A stretch of DNA of 64,000 nucleotides from an uncultured cyanobacterium (GCA_903858015.1 CAIOGZ010000005.1:23521-87520); one strand, 5' to 3'. Shown: positions 36,721 to 49,744, counted from the stretch's first letter. The notes: generated from the sequence alone by a model not told the origin. Translations and numbers: made by a program.

Positions 36721-38696
36721 GCCTGATCTCCCTGGTGGCTGCCGGCAAGGACTTCGGCATCCGCACCCTCTTTTCCGACCTTGATCTGCATGTGGGGCCG
36801 CGCGAGCGCCTGGGGTTGATCGGCCCCAACGGCGCCGGCAAGAGCACCCTGCTGCGGGTTCTGGCCGGCCGCGAACCGCTCGATCGAGGCGAACGGCGCT
36901 GCTCGGCCCGGCTGAACGTGGTGCTGCTCGATCAGGAACCCGAACTCGATCCAAACCGCACGGTGCTGGAGGAGGTGGTCGCCGGCGGCGGCGAGCGGAT
37001 GGCGTTACTGCGCGAGCATGGGGACGTGATCCTGGCCCTGGCCCAGGATCCGAGCCACGACACCCTGCTGGCCCGGCTCGGTTCGCTCAATCAACGCATG
37101 GACAGCTGCAACGCCTGGGGGCTGGAGCAGCACTGCCGCGAGGTCCTGGAGCGGCTGGGCATCGGGGCAGCTTCGGAGCTGCTCGATCGCCGCGTGGGTG
37201 AGCTGTCAGGGGGCAACCGGCGGCGGGTGGCCCTGGCGGCAGCCCTGGTGGCCGAGCCCGATGTCCTGCTGCTCGATGAACCCACCAACCACCTCGACGC
37301 CGAGGGGGTCGAGTGGCTGCAGAGCTGGTTGGATCGTTTTGCCGGCGCCCTGGTGCTGGTCACCCACGACCGCTACCTGCTCGACCGGGTGACCCGCCGG
37401 ATCGTGGCGGTGGAGCGGGGTGAAGCCAGGCCCTACGAGGGCAACTACGCCACCTACCTAGCCCGGCGGGCCGAAGAGGAGGCCTCGGAAACGGCCAGCG
37501 CCGCCAAGTTCCGCGGCAGCCTGCGGCGGGAGTTGGCCTGGCTGCGGCAGGGTCCGAAGGCGCGCAGCACCAAGCAGAAAGCCCGACTGCAGCGGATCGA
37601 GGCGATGCGGGAGGCGCCCAGCCGCCAGGGGCGCGGCCAGGTCAACCTGGCCTCCACGGCCCGCCGGATCGGCAAGCAGGCGATCAGCGCTGAGGCACTG
37701 GGCGTGGCGGTGCCCCACCGGGAGCTGCAACCGGGCGATCTGGGCCATGCCCCCCGCCTGTTGCTGCGCGACTTCAGCTACGACTTCAGCCCCGAAGATC
37801 GGGTTGGAATCATCGGCCCCAACGGGGTGGGCAAATCCAGCTTGTTGGAGGTGATCGCCGGTCGCCGCCAGCCCAGTTGCGGGCGCCTGGAGCTGGGCTC
37901 CACCGTCAAGCTCGCCTATTTCGACCAGCACAGTGAGGTGTTGCTGGCCGATCGGGCCCAGCGCAAGGTGATCGATGTGGTGCAGGAGGCCGCCAGCCGG
38001 GTGGACGTCGATGGGGTGGAACTGAGCGCGTCCCAGCTGCTGGAGCGCTTTCTGTTCCCTCCTGCCCAACAGCACCAGCCCGTGGCCAAGCTCTCGGGCG
38101 GTGAGCGACGACGGCTGCACCTCTGCCGCCTGCTGATCGAAGCGCCCAACGTGCTGCTGTTGGATGAGCCCACCAACGATCTGGATATCCAAACCCTGGG
38201 GGTTCTGGAGGAGTTTCTCGACGATTTCCGGGGCTGTGTGGTGGTGGTCTCCCACGACCGCTGGTTCCTCGACCGCACCGTCGACCGCCTGTTCTGCTTC
38301 CGCGACGGGCAGCTGGAACGATTCGAAGGCAACTACAGCAGCTATCTGGAGCGCCAGCAGGCCAGGGCGGCCCCCCCGGCGGCCGGTGGCGATTCCAGCG
38401 GCACAGCGGCGGCTGATGCCAACAATGGGGCGGTTGGCAGCCCTGGGCCTGGTGCCGACACTGCCGCGAAAACATCCCGCCGCCGCAGCTTCAAGGAGAA
38501 CCGGGAGCTGGAAGCGATCAACCGCGATCTGCCCCTCTGGGAGGAGCGCCGCCGGAGCTTGGAGGCCAAGCTGGCCCATCCCGCAGGCGGCGATTACGAC
38601 CAACTGGAAGCCCTCACCCGCGAGCTAGCCCTTCTGGCGGAGCGTATCCACACCGCCGAGGAGCGCTGGCTCGATCTGAGTGATCGACCGGCCTGA
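36717..38696 (+). CDS. ABC-F family ATPase
   Basis: Two Walker A/B sets (GPNGAGKST, LSGGNRRRVALAAALVAEPDVLLLDEPTNHLD; GPNGVGKSS, LSGGERRRLHLCRLLIEAPNVLLLDEPTNDLD). Confidence 0.95.
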   Translation: MSLISLVAAGKDFGIRTLFSDLDLHVGPRERLGLIGPNGAGKSTLLRVLAGREPLDRGERRCSARLNVVLLDQEPELDPNRTVLEEVVAGGGERMALLREHGDVILALAQDPSHDTLLARLGSLNQRMDSCNAWGLEQHCREVLERLGIGAASELLDRRVGELSGGNRRRVALAAALVAEPDVLLLDEPTNHLDAEGVEWLQSWLDRFAGALVLVTHDRYLLDRVTRRIVAVERGEARPYEGNYATYLARRAEEEASETASAAKFRGSLRRELAWLRQGPKARSTKQKARLQRIEAMREAPSRQGRGQVNLASTARRIGKQAISAEALGVAVPHRELQPGDLGHAPRLLLRDFSYDFSPEDRVGIIGPNGVGKSSLLEVIAGRRQPSCGRLELGSTVKLAYFDQHSEVLLADRAQRKVIDVVQEAASRVDVDGVELSASQLLERFLFPPAQQHQPVAKLSGGERRRLHLCRLLIEAPNVLLLDEPTNDLDIQTLGVLEEFLDDFRGCVVVVSHDRWFLDRTVDRLFCFRDGQLERFEGNYSSYLERQQARAAPPAAGGDSSGTAAADANNGAVGSPGPGADTAAKTSRRRSFKENRELEAINRDLPLWEERRRSLEAKLAHPAGGDYDQLEALTRELALLAERIHTAEERWLDLSDRPA

Positions 38697-38806
38697 GGGG
38701 GCCGGCCCGGGTGCCAGATCAGGATGAGCGCACAGGTTGCCCAGTTCGGGTGAAGGCACCCGTAGGGTGACTCTGGTGAGCTCCGGCCGTGAGCGGTCGG
38801 TCAATC

Positions 38807-39025
38807 ATGAAAACCATCGACGATCACATCCAAAAAGACCGGGTCGACATCGAAGCCGCCAAGGCCGAAGGCAACCTGGGCAAAGTCCGCCACCTCGAAG
38901 AAGAGTTGAAGGGACTGGAGGAGTACAAAACCCACCACCCCGAAGACAGCCACGACCCCTCGCCGCTTGAGGTCTACTGCGACCTCAACCCGGAAGCCCC
39001 TGAATGCCGCGTCTACGACGACTGA
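38807..39025 (+). CDS. CP12-like protein (C-terminal Cys pair only)
   Basis: MKTIDDHIQKDRVDIEAAKAEGNLGKVRHLEEELKGLEEYKTHHPEDSHDPSPLEVYCDLNPEAPECRVYDD. Confidence 0.88.
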   Translation: MKTIDDHIQKDRVDIEAAKAEGNLGKVRHLEEELKGLEEYKTHHPEDSHDPSPLEVYCDLNPEAPECRVYDD

Positions 39026-39053
39026 TCTGCTAAGCACCAAGTTGTCGCCCCTA

Positions 39054-39089
39054 CCCCCAAAGGTGCCCGTGCACTTTTAGGGGGTTTTT
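39054..39089 (+). terminator. Intrinsic terminator of CP12-like gene
   Basis: CCCCCaaaGGTGC-ccgt-GCACttttaGGGGG-TTTTT. Confidence 0.8.
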
Positions 39090-39138
39090 CATGGATTTTT
39101 TCGTGGATATGGACTGGCTCGCTTCTGCCGGTCGTTTG

Positions 39139-39177
39139 AGCTGGAGGCTTTAGCTGGAGGCTCTAACTGGAGGCTCT
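39139..39177. repeat. Tandem repeat, 3 x 13 bp (AGCTGGAGGCTCT)
   Basis: agctggaggcttt / agctggaggctct / aactggaggctct, ending at the obg stop region. Confidence 0.85.
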
Positions 39178-40303
39178 AGCTGCAGGGTTCTACGGATGGT
39201 TGGCCGCGCTTGCGCACCCCGGGCAGGGGCGCAAGCACCCATTCGGGCTCTGGCGCCGCAGCTTGCTGTGCGCTCCACTCGCGTGGTCGATCCACCCCGA
39301 GCTCCCGCCAGACCACCGCCAGCAGGGCCTCGAGGCCCTGGCGGCTGGCAGCGGAGATCGCCAAGGGCCGATCGATCGTGGGCAGAGCCAGGGCCGTGCG
39401 GCCATGGGCGGCAAGGGCCTCCAGGCTTTCCGCCTGCTGCTCGGGATCGAGCAGTTCGGCTTTTGTCAACACCACCAAGCGAGGGCGCTGCTCAAGGCCA
39501 TGGCCATAGGCCTTCAACTCCCGTTCAACCACCTCCAAATCCGCCAGCACATCGTCGGCGCTGCCATCGACCAGGTGGAGCAGCAGACGGGTCCGTTCGA
39601 TGTGACGCAGGAAGTCGTGGCCTAGGCCGGCGCCCTGGGCAGCGCCAGCGATCAAGCCAGGGATGTCGGCAAACACGGTGCCATCGCCGCTGGGGCGGCG
39701 CACCACCCCCAGATTGGGCACCAGGGTGGTGAAGGGGTAGTCGGCGATGCGGGGCCGGGCGGCCGAGAGCACGGCGATCAGGGTGCTCTTGCCGGCGTTG
39801 GGTTGGCCGATGATGCCTACCTCCGCCAGCAACTTGAGCTCCAGCTGCAGGATCCAGGCTTCGCCATCGCGGCCTTCGGTGAACTTCTCCGGAGCCCGGT
39901 TGCGGTTGCTGAGGTAGTGGGCGTTGCCGAGGCCGCCGCGACCGCCGGCCGCGACCAGCAGCTCCTGACCTGGCTCGGTGAGGTCGCCCAACAAAATGCC
40001 CGTCCGGCGGTCGCGCACCTCCGTACCGCAGGGCACCTTGATCACCAAGTGCTTGCCGCTGGCACCGCTGCTGCGGTTTGGACCACCCCGCACGCCATCG
40101 ATGGCGGCGAAGAGGCGCTTGTACTTGAAATCCAGCAGCGTCTGGAGGTTGGGGTCAGCCCGGAGCAGCACGTCGCCGCCGCGCCCGCCATCACCGCCGG
40201 AGGGGCCGCCGGCGGGTACGTACTTCTCGCGGCGGAAGGCCACGATGCCGTCGCCTCCGCGGCCACCGCGCACGGCGATACGAGCTTGATCGATGAATTG
40301 CAT
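39176..40303 (-). CDS. obgE: GTPase Obg/CgtA
   Basis: [46 protein letters not shown]1 GQPNAGKST. Confidence 0.96.
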   Translation of the reverse strand: MQFIDQARIAVRGGRGGDGIVAFRREKYVPAGGPSGGDGGRGGDVLLRADPNLQTLLDFKYKRLFAAIDGVRGGPNRSSGASGKHLVIKVPCGTEVRDRRTGILLGDLTEPGQELLVAAGGRGGLGNAHYLSNRNRAPEKFTEGRDGEAWILQLELKLLAEVGIIGQPNAGKSTLIAVLSAARPRIADYPFTTLVPNLGVVRRPSGDGTVFADIPGLIAGAAQGAGLGHDFLRHIERTRLLLHLVDGSADDVLADLEVVERELKAYGHGLEQRPRLVVLTKAELLDPEQQAESLEALAAHGRTALALPTIDRPLAISAASRQGLEALLAVVWRELGVDRPREWSAQQAAAPEPEWVLAPLPGVRKRGQPSVEPCS

Positions 40304-40340
40304 TGCTCCAACCTTAGGATCTCCCGGTTGCGGAGCTGCT

Positions 40341-41594
40341 TTGGCTGAAGTTCGCTTCCAGCAAGTGAGCAAGACCTACCCACCCCGGCGGGGCGCCACG
40401 GGCGTTGGGGCGGCGGTGGAAGTGCTGCAGCAGCTGGATCTCGCCATCGCCGATGGCGAATTTCTGGTGTTGGTCGGCCCCTCGGGCTGCGGCAAGAGCA
40501 CCCTGCTGCGGCTGTTAGCCGGCTTGGAGAACCCCAGCAGCGGCGAGATCTACGTCGGGGGGCGGCCCGTGAGTCAGCTGCGCCCCTCTGCCCGCAATGT
40601 GGCCATGGTGTTCCAGAGCTATGCCCTGTATCCCCACCTGAGCGTGGCCGATAACATCGGTTTCGGGCTGCGCCGCAGTCGCCCCCGCCAGCTGGGCGAG
40701 CAGCTGTGGGATGGGCTGCACCGCGCCAGCCAGCATTGGCCGCGGGGGTTGCGGTTCCACTCCGAGCGGGAGCGGCTGATCGAGCAGCGGGTGGCGGCGG
40801 TGGCGAGCAGCCTGGAATTGGAAGGCCTCCTGGAGCGGCGACCGAAGGAACTGTCCGGCGGCCAGAAGCAGCGGGTGGCGCTCGGACGGGCGATCGCACG
40901 GCAACCGGCGGTGTTCCTGATGGATGAACCGCTCAGCAACCTCGACGCCAAACTGCGCACCGGCACCCGCGCCCAGATCGTGGAACTGCAGCGGCGGCTA
41001 GGCACCACCACGCTCTACGTGACCCACGACCAGGTGGAGGCGATGACCATGGGCCACCGCATCGCCGTACTCAACGCCGGCAAACTACAACAACTAGGCA
41101 CGCCGCTGGAGCTTTATCAATGGCCTGCCAACCTCTTCGTAGCCCAGTTCATCGGCAGCCCGCCGATGAACCTGCTGCCGCTGCAATTGGCAGGGCCCGG
41201 CCAAATCCTGCTGGAAGGACGGCGGCTCACCGTGGAGGGACCTTCGGCTGAAGCGCTGGCCGCCTACAGCGCTAGCCGGCAAAATGGGGGACGTCTCAGC
41301 GGTGGCCTGCGGCCGGAGCACCTGAAGCTGGCGCCGGCCACCAACCGCAATCTGGCCGCCGAGGTAAGCCACGTGGAAGCGCTCGGCAACGAGCAAATGG
41401 TCACCTGCCGACTGCTGGAAGGAAGCCATTTGCTGCTGGTGCGCGCCCCAGCCGAGCAGATGCTGAGCGTGGGCCAAAGCGTTCATCTGGCGGTGGATCC
41501 AAGCAGCTGGCGCCTATTTGATGGCGAGGGACTGGCCCTGCCACTGCCTAAATCAGCCCAGGATATCCCCCCTAGTTACCAGTTGGTATTTTGA
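40341..41594 (+). CDS. Sugar-type ABC transporter ATP-binding protein (MalK/UgpC-like)
   Basis: [69 protein letters not shown]-like C-terminus. Probable TTG start; the frame is open from 40293. Confidence 0.92.
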   Translation: MAEVRFQQVSKTYPPRRGATGVGAAVEVLQQLDLAIADGEFLVLVGPSGCGKSTLLRLLAGLENPSSGEIYVGGRPVSQLRPSARNVAMVFQSYALYPHLSVADNIGFGLRRSRPRQLGEQLWDGLHRASQHWPRGLRFHSERERLIEQRVAAVASSLELEGLLERRPKELSGGQKQRVALGRAIARQPAVFLMDEPLSNLDAKLRTGTRAQIVELQRRLGTTTLYVTHDQVEAMTMGHRIAVLNAGKLQQLGTPLELYQWPANLFVAQFIGSPPMNLLPLQLAGPGQILLEGRRLTVEGPSAEALAAYSASRQNGGRLSGGLRPEHLKLAPATNRNLAAEVSHVEALGNEQMVTCRLLEGSHLLLVRAPAEQMLSVGQSVHLAVDPSSWRLFDGEGLALPLPKSAQDIPPSYQLVF

Positions 41595-42148
41595 TAGATT
41601 CGCAATGTGGCAATTCCAACCGGGCTGCCCACGGGATTAGGGCCAGCAGGAAATGCCTCAACATCAAACAAATAGGTATCCGACTGCATTGGATTAGTCC
41701 AGGGAATGATCGACACAGTTACCGTATTACCAGGGGACACCGGTTCAGGAAAGTCCACCGTCATCGTGCGGCTGTCGTTGTCAAAACGGGCGCGAACCGG
41801 TAACCTTGCCCCCCCATGCCGGGGCCGGCCGAAGAAGGCGCTGGTGCGCTCAGGTGCGAAGGGAAAGTGCCGATCTGCCCCACGGATTTGGCGAAATGTG
41901 AAGCGCCCCAATGAAGCTCCTGCTTCTGGATCGAGGGTTAAGGTGATGTAATACTCTGGCTGGGGATAGCCTACGGTGCTGTAGTAAGTAACCAGCTCAA
42001 CCTGCCATGGGGCCTTAACAAACAGCGTGGCCCCAGAGATTTCCACGGCCTGGGCAGGCACCGCGCCAGGGAGAAGCGGCAGGCCCATCATCAACACGAT
42101 TAAGCCGACGCGGTGCAAGCAACGGATGCCACCCATGGTCCTGCCCAA
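41576..42148 (-). CDS. DUF2808 domain exported protein
   Basis: Signal peptide, VEISGATLFVKAPWQVELVTYYSTVGYPQPEYYITLTLDPEAGASLGRFTFRQIRG. Confidence 0.85.
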   Translation of the reverse strand: MGRTMGGIRCLHRVGLIVLMMGLPLLPGAVPAQAVEISGATLFVKAPWQVELVTYYSTVGYPQPEYYITLTLDPEAGASLGRFTFRQIRGADRHFPFAPERTSAFFGRPRHGGARLPVRARFDNDSRTMTVDFPEPVSPGNTVTVSIIPWTNPMQSDTYLFDVEAFPAGPNPVGSPVGIATLRIYQNTNW

Positions 42149-42161
42149 GTCGGGTTGATCT

Positions 42162-43613
42162 TTAGACTACTTTCATGCCGCTCTGGCGCAAAAAGGGAAG
42201 CGGATCCTGATCGCGGCGATGGTTGAGGGGCAAGGGAGCCGGCCAGACATCGGCATCGACGGGGTCTAAGGCGGCAGTGTTTTGGAGGGCCTGGCGCAGC
42301 CTCCGGGCCGAATACAGCGACATGTCCCGCGGCACGCTGATGCGTTGGGCAAGGCTGCGCAAACTCTTCGCCGTGCCAGCGGGCGGCGGGCACTCCCAAC
42401 CCAGCACCAACCTGGTGAGGACACAACGCAGGGCGGTCGAAAAGGGGTCAGTTTCGCTGCCGCTGCCGTCGCCGTAACGCTCTAGCAGGGGCTCCCGGTG
42501 CCGCAGCACCCGAGCCAGACCCTGGAGCGCAGCATCAACAGGTTCAGGCTGACTCGTTTCCGGATCTGGGTCCATAAAATTGCCGATCGGCCAGGGGCCC
42601 CGGTCAATGCGATCGGCCAGCTGGCGCTGGGCAAGCGATCCATTGGCCTGGCAGCACCCCATCTGGGGTGGCAGATCGTGGACGTGGGTGTGGAAATCGG
42701 CCTGGGTGCCCAAATAGGTGGAACGCTGCTCCAAGGCCGAGAACCAACGGTCAATGGCGGCATGGCGCTGCCGCAACCGATAGCCCTTGTAATAGGCCAG
42801 GCTGGCGTTCATCCGCTCCAGATAGGGAACAAACACCACGTCGGCTGAGCTGAACTTTCCTAGCAAGAAAGGTCCCGGGGTGGCGTCTAGGGCTTGGGCC
42901 ATGGCCGAAGCCCTGCGGTCGAAATGGAGGCCGGCTTGTTCGTCCTGGCGCTGATCGGGGCCTGTGGCACAGAGCCACTGGCACCAGGCAGCAAACAGCT
43001 GCCGCTCCAAACGGCGGAGGGGAAGCACCTGGGGGTGAGCCATTCCGTGTTCCAGCACCCCAAACGCCTGCTCAAGAGCCTCCAGAATCGAATCGCTCTC
43101 GGTGATCAACCTGCCATCAAGCTCGATCGCCGGCAACTTGCCGGAGGGAACCAGTTGCCTGTACCAGCCTTCCTTCTCACCAAAACAGACCATGGTGACC
43201 TTGCGTATCCGATAAGGAATCCGCTTCTCCTCCAGCCAGAGCCACACCTTCTGACAGTAGGGACACCAGGCATGATGATCGCGGTAGAGGGTCACCCGTA
43301 CGGCGTGCTCGGGATAGCCAAACAAACGAAGATTGGCCTGGGCATTCGTTGTGCCGTTGGCCAGGTCGCTAGCGGGGGGCGCAAGCCTTGCGAGCTCGTC
43401 CCAGCCAAGGGGTTGGCCAGGGCTGGGAAGGTCCTTCGGCACCGGAGCAAGGTCGAGGGTCCGGCGTGCTAGGGGCATGGGGCCAATTTGTGCACTGCCA
43501 ATGGTGTCGCTCATGCCAGGGGTTGGTGGTGTAATGACGCGCCTTGATGGATGCTTGAAGACCTCGACTGGATCGGTCAAGGGCAGTTTTTTAGCAGGAT
43601 GCTGGTGGTTCAT
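42162..43613 (-). CDS. Glutathione S-transferase-like protein (start may be downstream)
   Basis: VTLYRDHHAWCPYCQKVWLWLEEKRIPYRIRKVTMVCFGEKEGWYRQLVPSGKLPAIELDGRLITESDSILEALE. Confidence 0.88.
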   Translation of the reverse strand: MNHQHPAKKLPLTDPVEVFKHPSRRVITPPTPGMSDTIGSAQIGPMPLARRTLDLAPVPKDLPSPGQPLGWDELARLAPPASDLANGTTNAQANLRLFGYPEHAVRVTLYRDHHAWCPYCQKVWLWLEEKRIPYRIRKVTMVCFGEKEGWYRQLVPSGKLPAIELDGRLITESDSILEALEQAFGVLEHGMAHPQVLPLRRLERQLFAAWCQWLCATGPDQRQDEQAGLHFDRRASAMAQALDATPGPFLLGKFSSADVVFVPYLERMNASLAYYKGYRLRQRHAAIDRWFSALEQRSTYLGTQADFHTHVHDLPPQMGCCQANGSLAQRQLADRIDRGPWPIGNFMDPDPETSQPEPVDAALQGLARVLRHREPLLERYGDGSGSETDPFSTALRCVLTRLVLGWECPPPAGTAKSLRSLAQRISVPRDMSLYSARRLRQALQNTAALDPVDADVWPAPLPLNHRRDQDPLPFLRQSGMKVV

Positions 43614-43996
43614 CGCCTTAAGGATGGCAGGGATGGGGACCCGCTTGGGGATGTTGCTCAGATGTGACAGCGATAAACAGGAGAATCGTGGGTGGCAGCG
43701 TCAACAAATGCACCTCTTGGTCGGTGGTGACCATCCAACAACCTGAGCAACGGAAAAGGGCCATCCATGCGGCAATCTGCTGCCAATCTACTGAGCCGGT
43801 GGACGTGATCGGATCTTGATCGCGAAGGCCAGCTCTGGCTACTTCAACCCCAAAACTAACTTCGGAACCAGCACCAACAATCAAATTTTGACCGTCCCCC
43901 ATGGATGGAGATGGGCGATTCTGTTTCTGTTGTTACAGAGGCTCACCCACCCTTAGGGCCAGTGTCTGCTCGGTCCATGAAAAAGTTTCCCAACCG

Positions 43997-45797
<1,801 letters not shown>

Positions 45798-45830
45798 TCC
45801 TGTTGTCAGTACGCCGTAAGCGCTGCTTCT

Positions 45831-45858
45831 GCCTCCGTGCTCACGGGGGCTTTTTATT
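45831..45858 (+). terminator. Intrinsic terminator of amt-PII operon
   Basis: GCCTCCGTG-ct-CACGGGGGC-TTTTTATT. Confidence 0.85.
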
Positions 45859-45986
45859 GCTCTGGAAGTTTGGGCGGCCAGCCGCTGGGCCCTGCTGCTG
45901 GAGCCAGGGGGAGCTCGGCGAGCCAGGGTGGGGCTCGGCCTAGCTTGGGGCGGCATGATCCAACCGTCGCCCCATCTCCAGCGTCC

Positions 45987-47366
45987 ATGGCAGCCGATAC
46001 GGAATCCTTTGATCTGCTGGTGCTAGGCGCCGGTTCCGGTGGTCTTGCCGCCGCCAAACGGGCCGCCTCCCATGGCGCCCGGGTGGCCGTCGTCGAGGGC
46101 GACCGGGTTGGCGGCACCTGTGTGATCCGCGGTTGTGTGCCGAAGAAACTGCTGGTGTATGGGGCCGCCTACCGCCAGTGGCTGGCCGATGCCCCCAGCC
46201 AGGGCTGGCTGCCCCTGCTCGGGGATGGCCTGCGCTGCGATCCGGCGCTGCTGTTAGAGCAGGTGCGCCGCGAGGTCGACCGGCTCAACACCCTCCACAT
46301 CGGCTGGCTGGAAAAGGCTGGGGTGGCCTTGCTACCCGGCTGGGCCCGCTTCATCGACGCCCACCGGGTGGCCGTACGCAGCCAAGGGGGTCAGGAACGC
46401 CTGGTTTCGGCAGACCGGATCCTGATTGCCGTGGGCGGGCGCCCCACCCGACCGGCCATTGCGGGGGCTGAGCTGGGCTGGGTGAGCGACGATCTGTTTG
46501 AGCTGCAGGCCCTGCCGGAACGGGTTGTGATTGTGGGCGGTGGCTTCATCGCCTGCGAATTTGCCAACATCCTCCAGGGCCTGGGTGTGGATGTGGTCCA
46601 GCTGGTGCGGAGCGAGCGGATCCTGCGGGGGTTCGATGGCGAAGCCGCGACCCTGTTGCAGGAATCGATGCAAGAGTGCGGCATCGACTTGCGCACCGGC
46701 GTTGTGCCGGCGGCCATCGAAACCGAGGCTGCTGGTGGTCTCAGCCTGCGAACCGCCAGTGGCGAAACCTTCCGCTGCGGAGGGGTGCTGCTGGCCACCG
46801 GCCGCCGGCCATTCCTGGAGGGGCTGGACCTGGCGGCGGCCGGCGTGCAAGTCGTTGACCAACGCATCCCCGTGGATGCCAACCAGGCCACGAACCTGCC
46901 CCACATCTTTGCAGTAGGCGATGTAACCGACCGCATTAACTTGACACCTGTTGCCATCGACGAAGGCCGTGCTTTTGCCGACAGCACCTACGGCAATCGC
47001 CCCCGCCAGGTGAACTACGGGACCGTGCCCGTCGCCGTGTTCAGCCGGCCGGAACTGGCCACGGTGGGGCTGAGCGAAGAAGCGGCGATCGAGCGCCACG
47101 GTAGCGACGCCATCCGGGTCCACCGGGCCCGCTTTAGGCCCATGGCCCAGGCCCTGGCCAAACGGGGCCCGGCGGTGCTGTTAAAGCTGGTGGTGGAGAA
47201 CGGCAGCGATCGGGTGCTCGGCTGCCACATGGTGGGCGACCATGCCGCTGAGATCATTCAGATGGCAGCAATCGCCGTGGGCATGGGGGCCACCAAGGCT
47301 GATTTCGATCGCACCATGGCTCTGCACCCCTCGGTGGCCGAGGAATTCGTCACGATGGCCAACTGA
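45987..47366 (+). CDS. gor: Glutathione-disulfide reductase
   Basis: FDLLVLGAGSGGLAAAKRAASHGARVAVVEGDRVGGTCVIRGCVPKKLLVYGA; C-terminal HPSVAEEFVTM. Confidence 0.94.
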   Translation: MAADTESFDLLVLGAGSGGLAAAKRAASHGARVAVVEGDRVGGTCVIRGCVPKKLLVYGAAYRQWLADAPSQGWLPLLGDGLRCDPALLLEQVRREVDRLNTLHIGWLEKAGVALLPGWARFIDAHRVAVRSQGGQERLVSADRILIAVGGRPTRPAIAGAELGWVSDDLFELQALPERVVIVGGGFIACEFANILQGLGVDVVQLVRSERILRGFDGEAATLLQESMQECGIDLRTGVVPAAIETEAAGGLSLRTASGETFRCGGVLLATGRRPFLEGLDLAAAGVQVVDQRIPVDANQATNLPHIFAVGDVTDRINLTPVAIDEGRAFADSTYGNRPRQVNYGTVPVAVFSRPELATVGLSEEAAIERHGSDAIRVHRARFRPMAQALAKRGPAVLLKLVVENGSDRVLGCHMVGDHAAEIIQMAAIAVGMGATKADFDRTMALHPSVAEEFVTMAN

Positions 47367-47375
47367 GCAAGGCTC

Positions 47376-48356
47376 CTAGACGGCGGCCAGACCCTTCTCG
47401 TTGAACACGCCCTCAAACAAGACCGAACTGAGGTAGCGCTCACCCGAATCCGGCAGCACCACCACGATCGTCTTACCCGCAAAAGCCTCCTCATGGGCCA
47501 AGCGCAGGGCCGCCGCGGTGGCAGCCCCACACGAGATTCCAGCCAGGATGCCCTCCTCCCTCATCAAGCGGCGAGCCATCGCTACGGCCTCTTCATCGCT
47601 CACCGTTTCAACCCGATCCAATAGCGAAAGGTCGAGATTGTCGGGTACGAAACCGGCACCGATGCCTTGAATCTTGTGCGGACCAGGCCGCAGGGCAGCA
47701 CCGGCCAGGGTTTGGCCGATCACCGGACTGTTCTGGGGCTCCACCGCCACCGAAACAATCGGACGGCCCCGGGTTTGCTTGAAGTAGCGGCTGACGCCTG
47801 TGATCGTGCCCCCTGTGCCTACCCCAGCCACAAAGGCATCGACCTGGCCCTCGGTGTCGTCCCAGATCTCGGGGCCCGTGGTGTCGTGATGGATGCGGGG
47901 ATTGGCAGGATTACTGAATTGTTGCAACATCAGATAGCGACCTGGCTCCGCTTTCGCCATCTCGATCGCAGACCCAATCGCCCCACTCATCCCCAGCCGC
48001 CCCTCGGTAAGGACGAGCTTGGCCCCGTAGGCCGTGAGCAACTTGCGCCGCTCCATGCTCATCGTTTCCGGCATCGTGAGCGTCAGCGGAATCCCCCGCG
48101 ACGCCGTGACGAAGGCGAGGGCAATGCCGGTGTTGCCGCTGGTGGGTTCAATCAACTCCCGACCCGGGCCCAGCAAGCCATCCTTCTCGGCCTGCCAGAT
48201 CATGGCAGCTCCGATGCGGCACTTCACCGAGTAAGCCGGATTGCGACCCTCAATCTTGGCCAGCACCCTGGCCTTGCAACCTTCGGTCACACGGTTCAGC
48301 TGCACCAGCGGCGTACGGCCAATGCTCAAGCTGTTGTCGGCAAGGATGGGGCTCAT
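47376..48356 (-). CDS. cysK: Cysteine synthase A
   Basis: [26 protein letters not shown] (PLP Lys), [30 protein letters not shown]. Confidence 0.94.
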   Translation of the reverse strand: MSPILADNSLSIGRTPLVQLNRVTEGCKARVLAKIEGRNPAYSVKCRIGAAMIWQAEKDGLLGPGRELIEPTSGNTGIALAFVTASRGIPLTLTMPETMSMERRKLLTAYGAKLVLTEGRLGMSGAIGSAIEMAKAEPGRYLMLQQFSNPANPRIHHDTTGPEIWDDTEGQVDAFVAGVGTGGTITGVSRYFKQTRGRPIVSVAVEPQNSPVIGQTLAGAALRPGPHKIQGIGAGFVPDNLDLSLLDRVETVSDEEAVAMARRLMREEGILAGISCGAATAAALRLAHEEAFAGKTIVVVLPDSGERYLSSVLFEGVFNEKGLAAV

Positions 48357-48628
48357 GCGGGAAGCGCGGTGCCACGGCTAACGGCAACATTAATCAGCGG
48401 CAGCGAGCGCCCCAACTCAGCCGAGCAGCTGCGCCAGTTCGGCAAACGGACGTTCGAGGCGGCCAGCTGCGGATCCCCCGCCTTCGGCCCGTCGCGGTGC
48501 AGTTCAAGGCCGGCTCAGGCGCTGATCAGGACAGGCTGGACCGCCTCGGCCATCTCCGCAGGGGTCGCCAACTGGCCATAGCCTCAGCGCCGGGATTGGA
48601 GGCGGGGCAAAGCCCATGGTTGGTCGAA

Positions 48629-49744
48629 TCAACCGGCCAGAGGCAACTGCAGCTCCAGTAGGGCGCCGCCATCGGGATGGTTGCTGGCCTGCACCCGGCC
48701 GCCGTGGGTGAGGGCGATCTGGCGCACGATCGCCAACCCCAATCCACTGCCACCTCGCCGGCTACGGGCCCGGCTCGGATCACCACGGTAAAAACGTTCG
48801 AACATGCGCTCCTGGTCTTCACCACTCAGTCCGGGGCCGCGATCGCGCACGGTGAGCGAACACCAGCGGCCCCGCCTACGGCAGGCCACCGCCACGGGGG
48901 CGCCATCGGGGCTGTAGCGCAGGGCGTTATCGAGCAGGTTGTAGAGCAGGCGGTGCAGCCGGGAGACATCACCGCGCACCACGAGCTCGTCTGCATCGCA
49001 GGCCAGGCCATCGTCCAGCAGCAAAGCCACGCCGCGGGGATCGGCGAGGGGCCGCAGGCCATTCCAGACCTGCTCCAGCAGCGGCCGCAGGGCTACGGGC
49101 GGACGGGGGGCGGGCGGCGTGGGCAGGGCATTTTCGAGCCGGGAGAGTTCGAGCAGATCATTGACCAGCTCCTGGAGCCGCAGCAATTCGCGCTGCAGCC
49201 GCTCCACCAGCACGGCATTGCGGCTGTTCACCTGGGCGGCGAGGCTGTCACCCACCAGCAATAGGGCAGTGAGCGGCGTGCGCAGTTCGTGCGCCACGTC
49301 ACTCACCCACCGCTCCTGCTGGTCGAGCTGGGCCTCCAGGGAGCGCCGGCTCTGGATCACCACGCTCACCCAGTGGTCGCGGCCCGGCAGGGTCAAGAGT
49401 TCGAGTTCCTGGTCACCGCGGGGCCAGGCCAGCCGCTGGGGGCGGTTGCGCAGGCGGGTGTCCTCGATCAGCCCCTCCAGCTCCGGAGCTGAACAGATCC
49501 GCGCCAGCGGCTGCCCTACCGGCTGGGCAGCCCCGGAGCTGCCGAGCAACTGGTCGGCGCGAGCATTGATCAACTGCACGCCATTGAGGGGATCGAGCAG
49601 CAACCAACCGACGGGGGCTGCATCGAACCAACCCAAGAGGCGGTTGCGTTCAATCGCATGGGCCCGGGAGAGGAGCAAGGCGCGCCGCTGGCCGATCGCC
49701 CAGCCGCCCAGGGCACCGATCAACAAGGCCAGAAAGATCGCCAC
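48629..49744 (-). CDS. phoR: Sensor histidine kinase (probable PhoR)
   Basis: WVSDVAHELRTPLTALLLVGDSL (H-box), LLYNLLDNALRYSP (N-box), GGSGLGLAIVRQI; next to PhoB-like regulator, ptrA-like gene and pstS. Confidence 0.85.
   Translation of the reverse strand: MAIFLALLIGALGGWAIGQRRALLLSRAHAIERNRLLGWFDAAPVGWLLLDPLNGVQLINARADQLLGSSGAAQPVGQPLARICSAPELEGLIEDTRLRNRPQRLAWPRGDQELELLTLPGRDHWVSVVIQSRRSLEAQLDQQERWVSDVAHELRTPLTALLLVGDSLAAQVNSRNAVLVERLQRELLRLQELVNDLLELSRLENALPTPPAPRPPVALRPLLEQVWNGLRPLADPRGVALLLDDGLACDADELVVRGDVSRLHRLLYNLLDNALRYSPDGAPVAVACRRRGRWCSLTVRDRGPGLSGEDQERMFERFYRGDPSRARSRRGGSGLGLAIVRQIALTHGGRVQASNHPDGGALLELQLPLAG

Noticed and set aside
37458-38603. 381-aa minus-strand ORF over ABC-F gene
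   Set aside because: Shadow ORF opposite a clear ABC-F ATPase.
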